Source: Dipetalonema caudispina (Eukaryota > Nematoda > Chromadorea > Rhabditida > Onchocercidae). Taken from it: a stretch of DNA of 64,000 nt. Position 1 is the stretch's first letter; every line of letters begins with the position of its first letter. A model generated the notes under the pieces. That model made no database searches, was not told the DNA's origin, and saw only the letters and a program-made list of their open reading frames with translations. Shown here in pieces: positions 28,277 through 41,036 of this stretch. The stretch spans positions 248,001 to 312,000 of the forward strand of contig JABVXV010000032.1 of the NCBI GenBank assembly GCA_013365325.1. The letters are read 5' to 3'. The position numbers and the translations under genes are program-made.

Positions 28277-28548
28277 TAATATTCTTGAGGAGTTTTCCGA
28301 CTACCATTCTCATCGATACTCAGAACAGCGAAAACTTGTATATCATTCCGGGATTCAGAATGTTCAAATAACAAGTTGACTGCCAAAATATTGTTATAGT
28401 ATCGTGCAAGCAAAAACAGTACGTCCTTTCGGGAAGAACTTAAGCTCATCCAGCGATCGAACAATGAGTTACAGTCTAACCAAAACTTTTTAGAACAAAA
28501 GTTAAAAAGTTCCACACAATCTAGGACTGCCATTATTAGTGAAGCCAT
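28277..28548 (-). CDS. Orphan exon or short open frame ending at a strong splice donor
   Basis: An ATG at 28548, with an in-frame stop just upstream, opens 91 codons. The frame runs into a consensus 5' splice site, GTAAGTG, at 28276, so this looks like a first exon rather than a whole gene. Its product begins MASLIMAVLDCVELFN and contains the segment RKDVLFLLARYYNNILA. I do not recognise it and found no convincing next exon. It lies about 350 bp after the stop of the unrecognised gene at 28896, on the same strand, so it could be a third cistron of the KCMF1 cluster. Chance occurrence is possible. Confidence 0.3.
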
Positions 28549-28895
28549 AAAGATAATTCATAGATCGATTCCAACTACAGTAATAAAACAAACTGATGGG
28601 TTTAAAAGGACTTAAGCTCAAGTATACGGTACTTAAATAAAAACAAAGCGTCAATCACAAGCACAATTAGGTATATTACAGAAAATATAAACAACTGATG
28701 AAAAATTTCTAGATTTGCGAGGTCTCTGTTAAAAAACAATAGATCTCCGCAACACGCTACATATAACAAAAACTTCAGTCGAGAGAATTAAAATTCACGA
28801 AATACCCATATATGTTAAAACATAGCTAGTAGAAGTGGACACACCTTGAAATTCAAAAATGAATTAAAGCATTACAGGTAAAATGGGTCGCCGCA

Positions 28896-31070
28896 TCACT
28901 TGTTTTGCTCATTAAGGACAACTACGTTTGGATCAAAAAAGCTAGCCAGATCAAGGAAATACCACAGTTCAGGAGGAATTTCAAGTGCTGTCTTCATACC
29001 GCCGTATTCAGTTTTGACAATCCATGTATTCCACTGCATGTTTCCCTCATTCTCCAATGATGGCACAACCTTTCCCTAAAAATTTAAACATTTGGTTCTA
29101 TTTTAATGGTATTACTTTAAATAAAGGCCCATGTTGCTTTGCTAAAGAATGGACCAAATTCTGATCCGATTTTCAATTATATTTCCATTTGTTCCTATTT
29201 ACAAGCAAGAAATTTCCTTCCCATATTTTCTTCCAGAAATTCTTTTGTTTCCTGTGACAAATAAAAGATGCGAAGATTGGTACGCATAATACGCATGAAA
29301 ATTTCTGGAAGATAATGTGCCCTGCTATAAAGTGATACTGGAATATCTAGCTTCCCGAATACCAGTTGCTTTACCAAACGGTGATCCATGGGTGCGAGCA
29401 TACATTCCGGTGGTACATCAATACTCCTGTAAGTAGAAGTAAATTAAATTTTCGATATCTATTTATACAATCAAAAAAAGAAAACAAAAAGAAAGAAAAA
29501 ACGATCATTCACAACAACGCCTTGATAAGTAATTGCCGAAAACTTCATTTTACTTCTAAGATTGCTTCACCAATTGATAAACTCTATAATGAAGAAAAAA
29601 CGCATACTTTTTTAATACAAAAACACCCCTACGATTGCGAAGAAATCTATAATCCTTCCAGTAGTCTGCTTCAAATTCGTTTCGATCATTTGAACTGCTA
29701 CCAAATACACCTCTTAAAATAATTTTTTTGATGTGCGCTAAAGATACATACAGATTCATCAATTCAAAGAATAAGCCTTGAAAGAAACTTACGTGACAGT
29801 AAGTGCACCCTGTGGACGTTTCAGATCCGTACTTTCGCATTTCTTAATTAACAGTTCCTCATCAGATCCTTTTTCCGAATCAAACATTGCCTCCTCGCTG
29901 CCTGATCCAATTTCAGTAGAGTGTTCATCTTTCACAACTTTCCCGCTAACAGTTAATTCTAAAGTGAAAATAAATTTCCTTGCAAATATTTTACTAGATT
30001 AGTCGAAAGAATAACTGGAACTCGAAACAGACTTCAGAAGAAAAACTTTTTAATTTTCTGTATTTTAAGTAAGTATATTAGAACAATATTATCCAAACTT
30101 CAAAAAATCCATATAAACCACTGCTCCTTTTTCTTTTCCTCTCTTATCTCTAAAAGAGTTAAATCAACATACTATTCACTACATATTTAGGATTTCAAAT
30201 AAATCCAAAAACTTGGAAAATATGACAAACAAACCGTCATCTACAAACTCCGGGATTTGTTTGAGAATCTCAATTATTTCACCATCAAGTTGTGTATCAG
30301 ACATATCCACTGAAAGATCCAACGCATCCTGTTCTTCTAACCAGGGAATCAATACTGCATCTTTCTGTTCGTCCTATAATTGTGATGACTAGATGCAGGT
30401 AACACAACAAGATCGCCGTTAATATGTAAAGCTGAACATGAGGCCATTATGATTATCAAACTGATGGAAAGAACCATTGAAAGCTCCATGCTCATCATTT
30501 TATGCGATGCAAACATAGCCTTCAAATGTATAAAACTTAGATAACTTCTCTGAATATCAATTGATTGATTTCTTCAGAAAACATCTAGCAGTTAATAACA
30601 AACTTTCTCAAGTTCATCAAAAAGTTACCGTTTTCAGATCATATGGCTTGTAGTAGCGTTTTTTTATGACGTACTTGACATCTAGTAATGAATCGATTTC
30701 TGGAGCCTCAAACAAAAACTCACATTATTGTTTATTCTTCAAAAAAAAAAAAAAAAAAAAAAACAAAAAACAAAGTGGAGACATGACTTTTTAGGAATAA
30801 GCCAGAAAATTCAGGAAGCACTTCCAAACTTTCAAGAAACTAACTGCATATAAATACCCTGAAAGCTTCGTTAATGAAATCACTGTAATCGCCATCGTGT
30901 TGTTCATTTCCTTTCATTTGCACTTTCACAGATTTCCTAGCTCTTGTCTCGCTCAATATAGTGGGTGCAGGAATACTGCTCAGACGTCCACTTGACGAAC
31001 GGTTGTTTGAATGTGGATTGGAAGGTACATGGGGATTTGGAACCGTATGTTCCTCTCGACGAATCAAACC
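28896..31070 (-). CDS. Unrecognised acidic protein, second gene of an operon-like pair
   Basis: A run of minus-strand exons follows KCMF1: 30858-31070 (acceptor TTTCAG at its head), 30629-30706, possibly a small Met-rich exon near 30475-30523, 30235-30373, 29793-29958, an exon starting at 29426, and 28896-29075 with the stop codon. The first in-frame ATG is at 30917 (MKGNEQHDGDYSDF). Recognisable landmarks only to identify the frame are DEQKDAVLIPWLEEQDAL, EIIEILKQIPEFVDD, GSEEAMFDSEKGSDEE and IPPELWYFLDLASFFDP. The product is acidic with no signal peptide or membrane segment. I cannot name a family. The end of the 29426 exon is unsettled: a GTAAAG donor after MDHRL joins the last exon in phase, while the longer open frame down to 29203 does not. 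Confidence 0.5.
30741..30763. repeat. Poly(A) tract
   Basis: This is a 23-base run of A within an intron of the unrecognised operon gene. Confidence 0.9.
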
Positions 31071-31153
31071 CTGAAATCACATTTTTCTTCACGACCCGGC
31101 CAGCATTAAACGACCTCCCGTTTAGCAATAATGCATTTACAGACGAATCACTC

Positions 31154-34100
31154 CTAAAGTAACATCTGTAACTGCCTACTATTCAAACCAGACGCTTCAC
31201 TGAAAGCAGCAACTTCGCGTGCAACCGCATCGGTCACAGAATCAGAGCCCAGAAAAAGGGTACTGCCCAATGCACTCAAAAGAACCTGCATAGGACACGT
31301 ATATGCCAAATAAACATGAACGAAAACAATAAAAACCAGAATTCTTTGCTATTACATAAAATGCGTATAGAAATATATATGCAATGGATAATTTTTCGAA
31401 TTTTCTAAATATCTAACCTGACCATTGTTCGAACCCATTCCTGGTGGAGGAATGATGTTTCCATTCTAAAAATGTAGAAATTATAATGGCTAGAACTGAG
31501 ATAAACGGTGGAAGAATCAGGGTTTTCCTGGACATGCAGCACAACACGTCGTGCCTCTCAGTAATGCGTCTTCACGCTTGATAAAGTGAAAAATAGGCCT
31601 CTCAAAAGAGATTCACGCCAATTTGTTAAGTAGTCCCTTCAGTGATTTTAACCACTCGAATACTGCCTAATGTCTGCCAAACACAGTTTTTTTGCTTACT
31701 TGAATATTTTAAGACACGCGTTCTGCTACTACACTGCTTGGTTCTTCTCGTTCTCATTTGCGAAGCAAATGTAAGTAAAGTTTTTGCAGAGAGGTCAAAA
31801 TATGTTGAAACTGTGAGTTCTGACAAATACGCGGACATCCGACCAGTGTGAACTATCAAAGACAATGATTGGTAATGCTTCGGTAAAAATCCTAGGCAAA
31901 AGTTAATATGAAAACGGACCAAAATGAGGGGTTTTGAAACAAAACACAAAAAACGAACCAAAAAAACAGGACTGTTGGTTTGTGTGATGACGTCATGCGC
32001 CACAGGTAATCGACTATTGTGAGTATGACGTGAATCCAGCCTCCGTAACGCTTCTATTGCACGGTTTAAGGCAACTTCACCACGTGAAACCATCGACCGA
32101 TCGGGCGTTACGAGTGATGTATCCAATGCCTCAAAAAATATTAAAAGTTTATATTGGTGCAATAGAATAAAATATTTGTTTCCTTGAAACGATATTTTCA
32201 AAAAAAAGAGAAAAAAAGAAGACCAAGTTTAAAAAAAAAGAAATTAAGTTATACAAAAGTATAAAAAAGACATTCGTATGTTTAACTGATTCAAAGCGAG
32301 TTGTGCTGTTGTGTTCATTTTGCACGAAATAGTAGTCAGGGAAGAAACCACGAACTAATATACCTCATGTGTAACATCAATATTTGCTCGATTAGCACGT
32401 GTCGCTGATTCTGTACGCAGATGTTCACTAAACCGCGACGACCACCAATCACTAAAGTCTCCTGCCAAGTCAGAAGATTGCTGCTGAGCGATGCTTTGGT
32501 TACGTTGCTTATAAGTACATCGTAAAGACCGACCGATTCTCATAATTAAACGAAGCGGTGGAATTTCATCGTCCGTTTTATAATCGTCATCATCATCAAA
32601 GCTCAATATATCTGAATGTTTCGTTTCATCATCATTTGTCGCTTTGATCCTTTCAATTTTCAACACCGGTAAACACGACGGTTTAGCCAAAGCTGTAAAC
32701 AAAGTGCAGTACTTGAGCGATTTTTTAGATTCAGTGTTACTGCTTCGTTCCATTTGTCTTTCCAGCTCCTCAATACTTTCAACTAAAGCTTCCTGCGAGC
32801 TATTCTGTGCAGCGTATTCACCACAGCTTACATCTACAACAGCATGCGCATCAGTACTCGAAGCTGCAGCATCTACTGCATCGGAATTTGATAAATTTGC
32901 TGCATTAGTGTTATAGTTTCTAATAGAACATGCAGCAACTCTAGTCAGAGTGGCTTCGGTTGTATTTGAAACTTCGACATTTTCCAGTCTTCTGAAACCT
33001 GGAGGGGCACCAAATAATGCTTCATTTCTGGATTGGTCTCGCTCACGTACCAGGAAACGTCTAGCATAACCCACTGTTCGACTACTGTTTTCACCAGAAG
33101 TTCTTTGACTTCGCTGCACGCCATGATCTGGAAAAAATATGCACAGGCTTGACAAAATTATAATCACAGCGATACCACTGTTAAACGAAACGTTATCCAA
33201 AGACGAGAAAAACAGATTGGAAATATATATATGTATGTATGTACAAACACACTCACTTGGAACAGTTGGACGTGAATACGCAGTAATAGGATACTGGTAA
33301 GTTCGAATCGCGGTACCACTATCACTGAGAAGTTCTGAGTGGGGTTCATACGGTGATGGTGAAGTTTCTACAATGGAATTAGCAGGGAAAGAGTTGTTAC
33401 CAGTATGTCCGAGACCAGTAGAATCCCTTGTTGAACGAGCAGGTTGCTAAAACCAGAATTTTCAATTTCTTTATAATCGTAAATTTTAGAGCTTAAGGCA
33501 AATAAAGTATACGAAATCTTAGTAATAGAGAAAAAAAATTACAGATGAAAATTTACTAAAGCTCTTGAAGCAGATAGACGGACAGACGAAAAACCGCCAG
33601 ACTGCATACTCGAACGATTGGAGAAGCCCGATGATAAACCAGCAGGAGATTGTACAGTTGAGTGACCAGATGAGAATCCTGTAGGTGGTTGGCCACTCAC
33701 ACGTCTCGGTGAAAAACTTCCTGCGGATTGTATAGAATCACTAGTTTCTCGAGCTAGAAAAAGAGTACTCACTCGAAAAAATTGAAAGTGACGAATCAAG
33801 CTAACTTTGGAAGATAAACTGACGCACACTAAGAGAAAAATAAAGTAATAAATGAGTGGAACTGCGATCTTAAAAACTAAAAGACCAATATGATTAATAC
33901 AACCTTCAAACACTCTCATTACAAAAGATGTTAGTATAACATCGTAAGACGTTTATTCTTCCCAAATTTTATCCTCCCTTTCATGAAATTTGCTATCTAG
34001 AATGAACATACACTGATTTATCTCCGCTGTACTGCTATCAATGGGCCTACGACGAATGCGTGAAACCGTCTCAATTCTTAATGGTCCATCTCGTTGACCG

Positions 34101-35968
34101 CTGGTATTACGTCGAGTCCCATCTGTGGCCGATTCTTCGACATCAGAATCATTGTTGACCAAAGGTACGTTATGTACAATCACACGTCTAAGATCGCGAT
34201 CACGTAGAAATTCGGATAACACATTTGCAGTATCGGATATTCCATTGTTACTGTAAAAAGACAAGATTTGAAGAAAAACAGATGTTAGCAAGGAAATAAA
34301 TATGTGGATCATTTGCTACATAAATGAATGTAATTTGTGAGGCTGAGATTTGAAAGGTTAACGCGAAGAACCTAGTCATTACCTATTATTAGAGACATTC
34401 ACGTACTGTGCCTGCATATGGTGTTCCTGCATGTGTGACACCATGTCGGTAAGATGATTAGGCATATAATCACCAAAACCAATACGATAAAAATCAGTGG
34501 AAATACAAATTGGACATGCCTAAAAAATGTTAGCTGCAACTCAAGAATGGGAAAAGATGTATTCTTTTGAAGCAAGAAGTTAAACTACAAATAATTAGGA
34601 AGTCAATGTCAGCAAATTCAGAGCGATAATCATCAAAAACTCGTAAAAGCTTCAAAATGTCGCAAAGAATGTTCGAAAACGAAGAAACCATTTCGCTCCG
34701 TTGTGTTGGAGATCGTGGTGAAGTCGAATGTTCATCGATGACGTGTGAAACCAGGCGTTCACGTGAAAAACCTTGAAGGCCACAAACTGGACAAGTAAAA
34801 ATCACAACTCGTAAACGATCCCAGCTGTGCGTCTGGTCGCCATGGTATGCCAATTCTTAAAATATAATTTGAAGCACGCTGCGAAGAACTGATAAATCAA
34901 GTTAAAAAATGGAAGTTTGAGACATGAACATGAACAAATATTGGTGGTTTCAAATGTCGACTGCCATATGAAGGAAAATAATGCAAATTCACAAATCTTA
35001 AAGTCAATTCCAAACTATGATAGGTGGCATCTGCTCTAGAACAATGCAAAAAAAATTTTTTTTCTTTATACCAATAACGACGGGCTGAATAACCAACAGA
35101 AGCGCTACCGTAAAAATGCCGGGTGGTTATAGAGTGGAAGTTTTGAAACCTCTCCATATTATTTGTTGGAAGCGCTACTATAAAAATGATCTGCAACCTA
35201 GCATTTGAAAGTACCTATGCAGGACCTTCCACACTGATGCAAATGATCATAAACTCTTAGCTGTTACAAATGGCAATCCATAAACTCTCAGTCCTTACAA
35301 ACGGCAATTCTTTTTCTTGAGTTACATAAAAATACCGAAGTCCTGTTGTGTCATAATACACTGCATTGGATGAGATGGAGAATGCTCTTCGTTGGTTTCT
35401 CGAAAACTACGATTTTCGGATGATGCTTCTGTTGCTCGCTCTTCCATGTAGCACCGAGAGCATAAATCAAAATCATAACATCGAAGACATTTGTAACGAT
35501 CTCCGGCAAAATTTGGTGCCATACAACCATCACAGGAGACACCTGAAATACATGTTAACATATGAGATGGCCACTCTTGCTCTGCCAAAATATAGAGAAA
35601 CACTGACACATCCAAAATGTAGATTAACAGACCTTCCTGATAATAATGGTTCATAGTGTAATTGGAAGAATTCTTTCGATAAATTTCCAACCAGTTGTTA
35701 ATAGAATTTTCAAAATAAGTCGCATAAGAGTTAAAAACTTCTCTTAGGTGCATACACTACGCATTCCTTTTGCAGTTCATCCATTTGTGGTTCAAGAGGA
35801 TGTCAATTGTGCTGATTTATTTACCTGTTTGCTAGGAAAACTTGGCCTGATGATACATAATATAAAACTGCCACGTATGGTTGCATATTGGTGGTACATT
35901 TGCAAATTAATAAACTTTAAAACTGAAGAAAAAAAAAAGGACCACAAACCTTCATGAACGGAACTCAT
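31154..35968 (-). CDS. KCMF1: KCMF1-type ZZ/C2H2 zinc-finger E3 ubiquitin ligase, long form
   Basis: Eleven exons (35950-35968, 35336-35542, 34689-34855, 34383-34519, 34012-34250, 33557-33753, 33257-33446, 32364-33127, 31968-32129, 31418-31465, 31154-31285) join in phase to 753 aa. The N-terminus MSSVHEGVSCDGCMAPNF matches human KCMF1 closely and leads into a ZZ finger (YKCLRCYDFDLCSRC, about residues 25-40), then SHPMQCIMTQQDF. Two C2H2/Di19-type fingers follow: FTCPVCGLQGF with a later HVIDEH, and ACPICISTDF with HMQEHH. Human KCMF1 (381 aa) is an E3 ligase that works with UBR4 in proteasomal and lysosomal turnover. Here the part after the fingers is far longer: Ser/Gln-rich, with an acidic run FDDDDDYKTDDE near residue 563. 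An in-frame upstream ATG at 36094 would add 42 residues; I prefer 35968 because it matches the family N-terminus. Confidence 0.92.
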
Positions 35969-38900
35969 CCGGTTATACGGACGTCCAACACCTCTACCAG
36001 CAACAAACGTAGAAGTATGACATAACGAGAATCGAGTCTCCACCCCTTGACGTCTTAATCGTTTCAGAGAGCAGGGATTTCGTTTGGAGGACATTAACGT
36101 TGAGTCGTGATAAGTTTCTCCTAGAATATGCTAGGAAATGTTTGGGATTGAAATGTTAACAATATCACTCGCCTACGTCACTTATTTCTGTCACAACTTT
36201 CACTTCCAGAAGCAACCAGGTGCATCGACTTAAAAAAGCAAAACTGATTTCAAGTTCCATGTGACTTCGAATATCAGTCAAAAATTATGCAAATTGGAAA
36301 ACGTCAGTTATGAGAAGTATGAGAGCATTTGTGATACCGAGTTGATGTGGCCATTAAGACAATAAAATTTCCCAAGACATTGGTGATTGGTAGGACGAAG
36401 CAATCAACATATTCAGCTTGCTACTTGCAACCATCATTGACCGATCAAACAAGTTATCGGTTATTTCCTTTAGTTCCCAACTTTTTGAGTAGGATATGCA
36501 CATCTTACTTTCTAATATCACAATCTATCAACAGAGCAAAGCGGACTGTCGTGTTCTCTTCATTCCCACTTTTTCTTCTGATGTAACCACTCAGTACGCC
36601 TCAACTCCTTCAAAAGAATCCTTATTGAAGGTAATTTCGTGTAGTCAACAAATGTGACGTCTGAAGCTCAACAAGCAAAGACTAGATGCTTTTGCATTCC
36701 CGAGATGTCACGATGCCACACTTTTGCATATTTTCCAAACATTTTACAATCAAGTAAATCTATTTATGCATCACATACTGCAAAATGTGATATCAGCAGC
36801 CAAACAATATAACAAGAACTAATTTCAACTATGTAAATCTGCTAAAATATAGGTTAAAGTTGAGTTAAAATTCAAATGACTTGTTTGCAACGAATGACAA
36901 ATGCACACTTCATAGAATCCCTTCGTATCGTCCAGAACATAGAACGCTCAACAACTATTTTTATGTCACTTCTGTAATGGCTCATTATTCACGGGAATAC
37001 ATCAAACAAATTTTAAAATATCCGCAACAAAAAAAGAAACCACCGGAGAATACTGAACAGCAGCTGACCCCAACGACGAATCCACAATAAACAATGGCAT
37101 CATGCTAATGATTTCTTTTGCATATATGCAAATTCATTTTGCTGTCTATAGAATACTATTGTTTAATAACTCTCATCAATTATTACAGATCCCGATGTTA
37201 TACATCATCGATAGACTATTTGTTGAAAATTAAGCGTTTTATTTTGGTTCATATTCATATCTCTTATGTGAACATATATATTTTCCTTTTAGTATATATT
37301 TTCCTGTTCGTCTAACATTCAAATTTATCAGTAAATTTTTAATTTACCTTGGTTTTTTCACACTACAAGTTACTAGTTTGCACAATGTCTCAGCTAAGGA
37401 ATTTTAAGTTAAACTTCCTCGCACTTTTTTTATTTTTCAGTTTTTTGACTATCATATTACCAAAAAAGTCTCAAAAATGACACATCTGTTGTATCAATCC
37501 AACATTCATATCAATCAGTTCAATACCTGACGAATTACTATCTTATTAGAGAGATACAGGAGCTTCTGAATTTTAGAATTTAAAGTTTCCGGAATTTCAA
37601 TGAGTCATTGGGAAAATAAAATTAATGTGCTTTTTGAATTTTTCCTGAAAGAGAAATAAAATTAACTAGTTGTCACAAAATCTGTAATAAAACAAATATT
37701 TCGGGATGGAGCATAACGTTGCAAATCTTTTTAACACCAGCAGAACACTTGAAAAAAAAAACAATGCGACAAGGAACACAGAAAAAAAGACGAACCGTTC
37801 GTACAGTCACCTGTAGGTGATAACGCTGTATAATAATTGTTACCGCGGTTTTGATTTTTTTTTTTGAATATCGTGTCAGTTTGCTTTTGCACTGATTTTG
37901 TACATATAATCACTGTATAGTTATATTTGCGGGTTTTCAAGTTTTTTTTCTTGTTTATTCTCTTTTCATTGTTTTGAGTAGAAATAACCAGGTAGACGTT
38001 AATGGCGAAGTATTCTGGGCATAAAGTATGCATTGAAAACAAAGAACATTCACATTGAAGAACTTCCCCTTCTAGCAAATTCGAATTTTTTTTCTTTTTG
38101 TTTGTTCTGAATATCATATTTATTTCCATTATTCCTTTTTTGGGTCACTATTATAATTATCGTGAAAGTTGAAAATAATGGTACAATGTTTATTTGAAAC
38201 ATACTGTGACACATATTGTAGCAACATTTTACATCGGTGTTTATGTGCATCATATTAAGATGAAATTAACCTTAAATAAGTATTGAACAGTAGCAAATAG
38301 ATTTTGATGCTGATGACCGAAATTTCAAGCCATGTTTAAATTTGATATTTCGATGCGAACGATTCTCTCGTTAATAAATCTTAAGAGCCAAAACAATAAA
38401 TGATACATAAGCATTTGCGATTTGTTTTACAGATACTCCTGCAGCAAAGCAGATGAGTGATTGTTCAAGCCTTAGTTCTTTTCACTTTAATAGTGAGAAT
38501 ATAGAATTTGCTTTGAAAAAATGACGGAAACAAAGGAAATTCAAAATGAAAACCCTATAGTTGGTGAAGTTATGTTCAAAGTATCAGAAGGAATGCATGT
38601 TAAAGGTATTGAATTATGTCCGATAAACAACAGTAAATGCAAAACGAAGTCAACTAGTTTAAGAATCATCCATGGTTCGATTCCTTGAATCGCCACAAAA
38701 ATTGTACAATCAAAGAATTATGTGAAAGCAATCCATAAATTCTACCACTCAAAAAATAGGAAGAATTTAAATTCATCCTGCATTTCATTGATTTGATTTC
38801 TGATTCAAAATGTTTCTTCGATTCTAAACGGTATCAAATAAGCAACAAATTAAGTCTCCAATGAAGGAAGATATCAGGTCATAATTTATATGGACTGAAT

Positions 38901-39551
38901 AAATTAATAAAATTTCAGTAGAAATGCAAAAAAAAGTTTGAATTGTTCGCAATGTCTAGAAATATCTGGAAAAATGGAAGCTAAATGTGGGATAGAAAGT
39001 CGGAAGGTGGCGAAAATAGTTTTTTTTTTTTCGAAAAAGTTCGTTGTCATTTTTCTCAGCTTTAGTTCAAATGACTCAGAATGAGCGACAAATAACTTTT
39101 CCATTGAAATCGATTCAGCTGTAAACAGAGAGAATTTAATAAAAGATGAAATCAAAAATTTAATAAAAGATGAAATCAAAAATGAAGTTTCTTGCTAGAA
39201 AGTATCTCTGCTGTCGACTGATGAACGGATGGTTGGACACAGAAGTTCGATGAGATAAAGGTCAAGCTTTCTCTACTGTACCTAATGATACATTCACATT
39301 ATCAGTGATGAGGTCCTATACTGAAATGACCAGAGAGTTTTAAGCAATGTGCAATATTTTCTGCACAACTTCGAATATGTCAGTTTAAATATTGCTGAAA
39401 GTTTTTTTTTAAGAAGAGATTTTTAAGAAGGCTTATCAGAAGTTGTTAAAAACTTTCTGATGAGAAGGTTGTTAGTTAAAAAATGGTTGAAAACATGAGA
39501 ATTTATTTAAAGATGAAATGAATTATTGAGCACATTCAAAAAATAGGTAAC
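35969..39551. other. Intergenic, no gene recognised
   Basis: This 3.6 kb is upstream of KCMF1 and downstream of the secreted-protein gene, so it should contain the KCMF1 promoter. Open frames here (36881-37090 plus, 37731-38129 minus, 38904-39179 minus) are low-complexity, rich in Lys, Asn and Phe, and show no family. A 24-base tandem repeat lies at 39133-39180. Confidence 0.45.
39133..39180. repeat. 24-base perfect tandem duplication
   Basis: The unit starting AATTTAATAAAAGATG is present twice without mismatch (39133-39156 and 39157-39180), and the first bases of a third copy follow. It is not in a recognised gene. Confidence 0.9.
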
Positions 39552-41036
39552 TTACAAACTGTAAGATTGATCAGCAACAAAAATATTAGCGCCGCATAGC
39601 TGCATATGGTTGTGCGGATTCATGGAACATCCAAAACACGGGATTCGGGATTGTAATCTACGACTAGCATACACGGCGGCTGTGAACACAATGAGAAGTT
39701 AGACAACGGAATTAACCGATTGAAGCATATGAAGTTTGAAAAGAAGAAATAAACTTGTGTAACTCTCGAATTTCTTAAATAATATATTGAAATTACATTA
39801 CATAAATATACTAAAGATGCTTTAACATGTACAATCTTTGACAAAATGATTTAAATTCTTCCTAAAATTTAATTCAAATAAAACGTCGATGGAAAAGTTT
39901 TGTTGGAAATTGATGGTCAGAAAAAAAAACCAGCAGAACGAAATTTTTTAAAATATATTATTTGCGAAATATCAAAATGATTACAGTCTTAAACTTAATA
40001 AAGTTTTTAGGCACTAATTATCAGAAAAAAGTGACTTATGAAAATCATCCGAATTTTCAGATTTTTTGGCGTTCGTTCTTCATGCAAGCGGTGCGTAAAG
40101 TACAAAATGAAGTGAAATGCCGACAATTATTAATCAAAATCCGTATTCTGCACAACATCCTTTGAAATCATGAAGTAAATTCAAAGTATTATTGAAAATT
40201 TCAGTCTAACATTAATTTTTAAGATAAATTAACTAAGTAACCTGACACGCTGTTCTGCCGTATCCTTAGTCCGAAACGCATATGAATTTGGCAGATTTCC
40301 GCTGCTTTGAAAAAATTTGAATAAATAATGAAGCAACACTAATACTCGATGATATAAATCGAGGAAATTCACGGATTGCTTGAAAGATTTCTGGAAATCA
40401 GCATAATGAGTCATCTATTCGTCATAACGTCACTACTGATACTCAAGTGAAATTACCGCGAAGAATCGAAGGGATTAATTCGTGTAATTGCAGACGGGAC
40501 TACCTGAACCGATGACAAGGTGTAGCATTAACCTTAGACCGGCAACACAGCATTGCTGTAGCTTATTTTCGTTCTTCATTTTACCGAGCAAATCTAAAAG
40601 CTCCTGGATCAGGAATAGGAAAGTACACTAGATTAGCAGTAAGCAAGTTTCGCTGTTCCCAGAATTTATCTTTTTTCAGTTCACCAAATAAATTCAAGTA
40701 ATATGATGTGAAATAAAAATTTGTTTAATGAACTGTTCTGTTCCTACATAATTTCAGAGTGGCAGTACTAATCATTCATGGATGATATCTATTTAGTACC
40801 ATTAAAAGGAAATCTGACTGTATCATTATCATAATCTGATCCGTAACATCGCTCTTCTTATTTCAAGGATTGATGATTAGTTGTACAGATGATTCAAAGC
40901 ACTCATCTTTCACATCTAAACAAACCACTCCACAACTGATACAACCAACGATCATCATCAGCAACATGCACAAGCCAGTTGCAGTTAACCGCGACCAGTT
41001 CTTCTCTGCTACCCTCCTAAAGTGCCAAATTAACAT
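39552..41036 (-). CDS. Small secreted cysteine-rich protein, family unknown
   Basis: Four exons (40887-41036, 40504-40603, 40242-40301, 39552-39679) join in phase from an ATG at 41036 to a TAA, giving 145 aa. The start MLIWHFRRVAEKNWSR is followed by a hydrophobic stretch (LCMLLMMIVGCISCGVV) that looks like a signal peptide or signal anchor. After it come about ten cysteines, in CLDVKDEC, LQQCCVAGL, EICQIH, PCFGC and MQLCG contexts. No membrane segment follows. I recognise no domain; the CC-x-x-G element is loosely like matrix or growth-factor modules but this is not evidence of homology. The last codons overlap a possible donor (TTTGTAAGTT), so an alternative splice to a further exon cannot be excluded. 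Each exon is shorter than 60 codons, so automatic calls may miss it. It diverges from the four-pass gene at 41828. Confidence 0.55.

Noticed and set aside
33301..33325. Second B-box-like motif GTTCGAATCGCGG
   Set aside because: It lies inside KCMF1 exon 33257-33446 and codes for protein.
34897..35196. 99-codon minus-strand frame
   Set aside because: It falls in the KCMF1 intron between 35336 and 34855, whose flanking exons join in phase without it and match the family.
37731..38129. 132-codon open frame on the minus strand
   Set aside because: Made of low-complexity Lys/Asn/Phe-rich sequence from A- and T-runs, no splice context, no domain.
38674..38684. tRNA-like B box GGTTCGATTCC with a partial T-arm and a 3' sequence AATCGCC
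   Set aside because: No matching 5' acceptor strand (GGCGATT) or A box about 70 bases upstream, so it is not a tRNA gene; at most a remnant.
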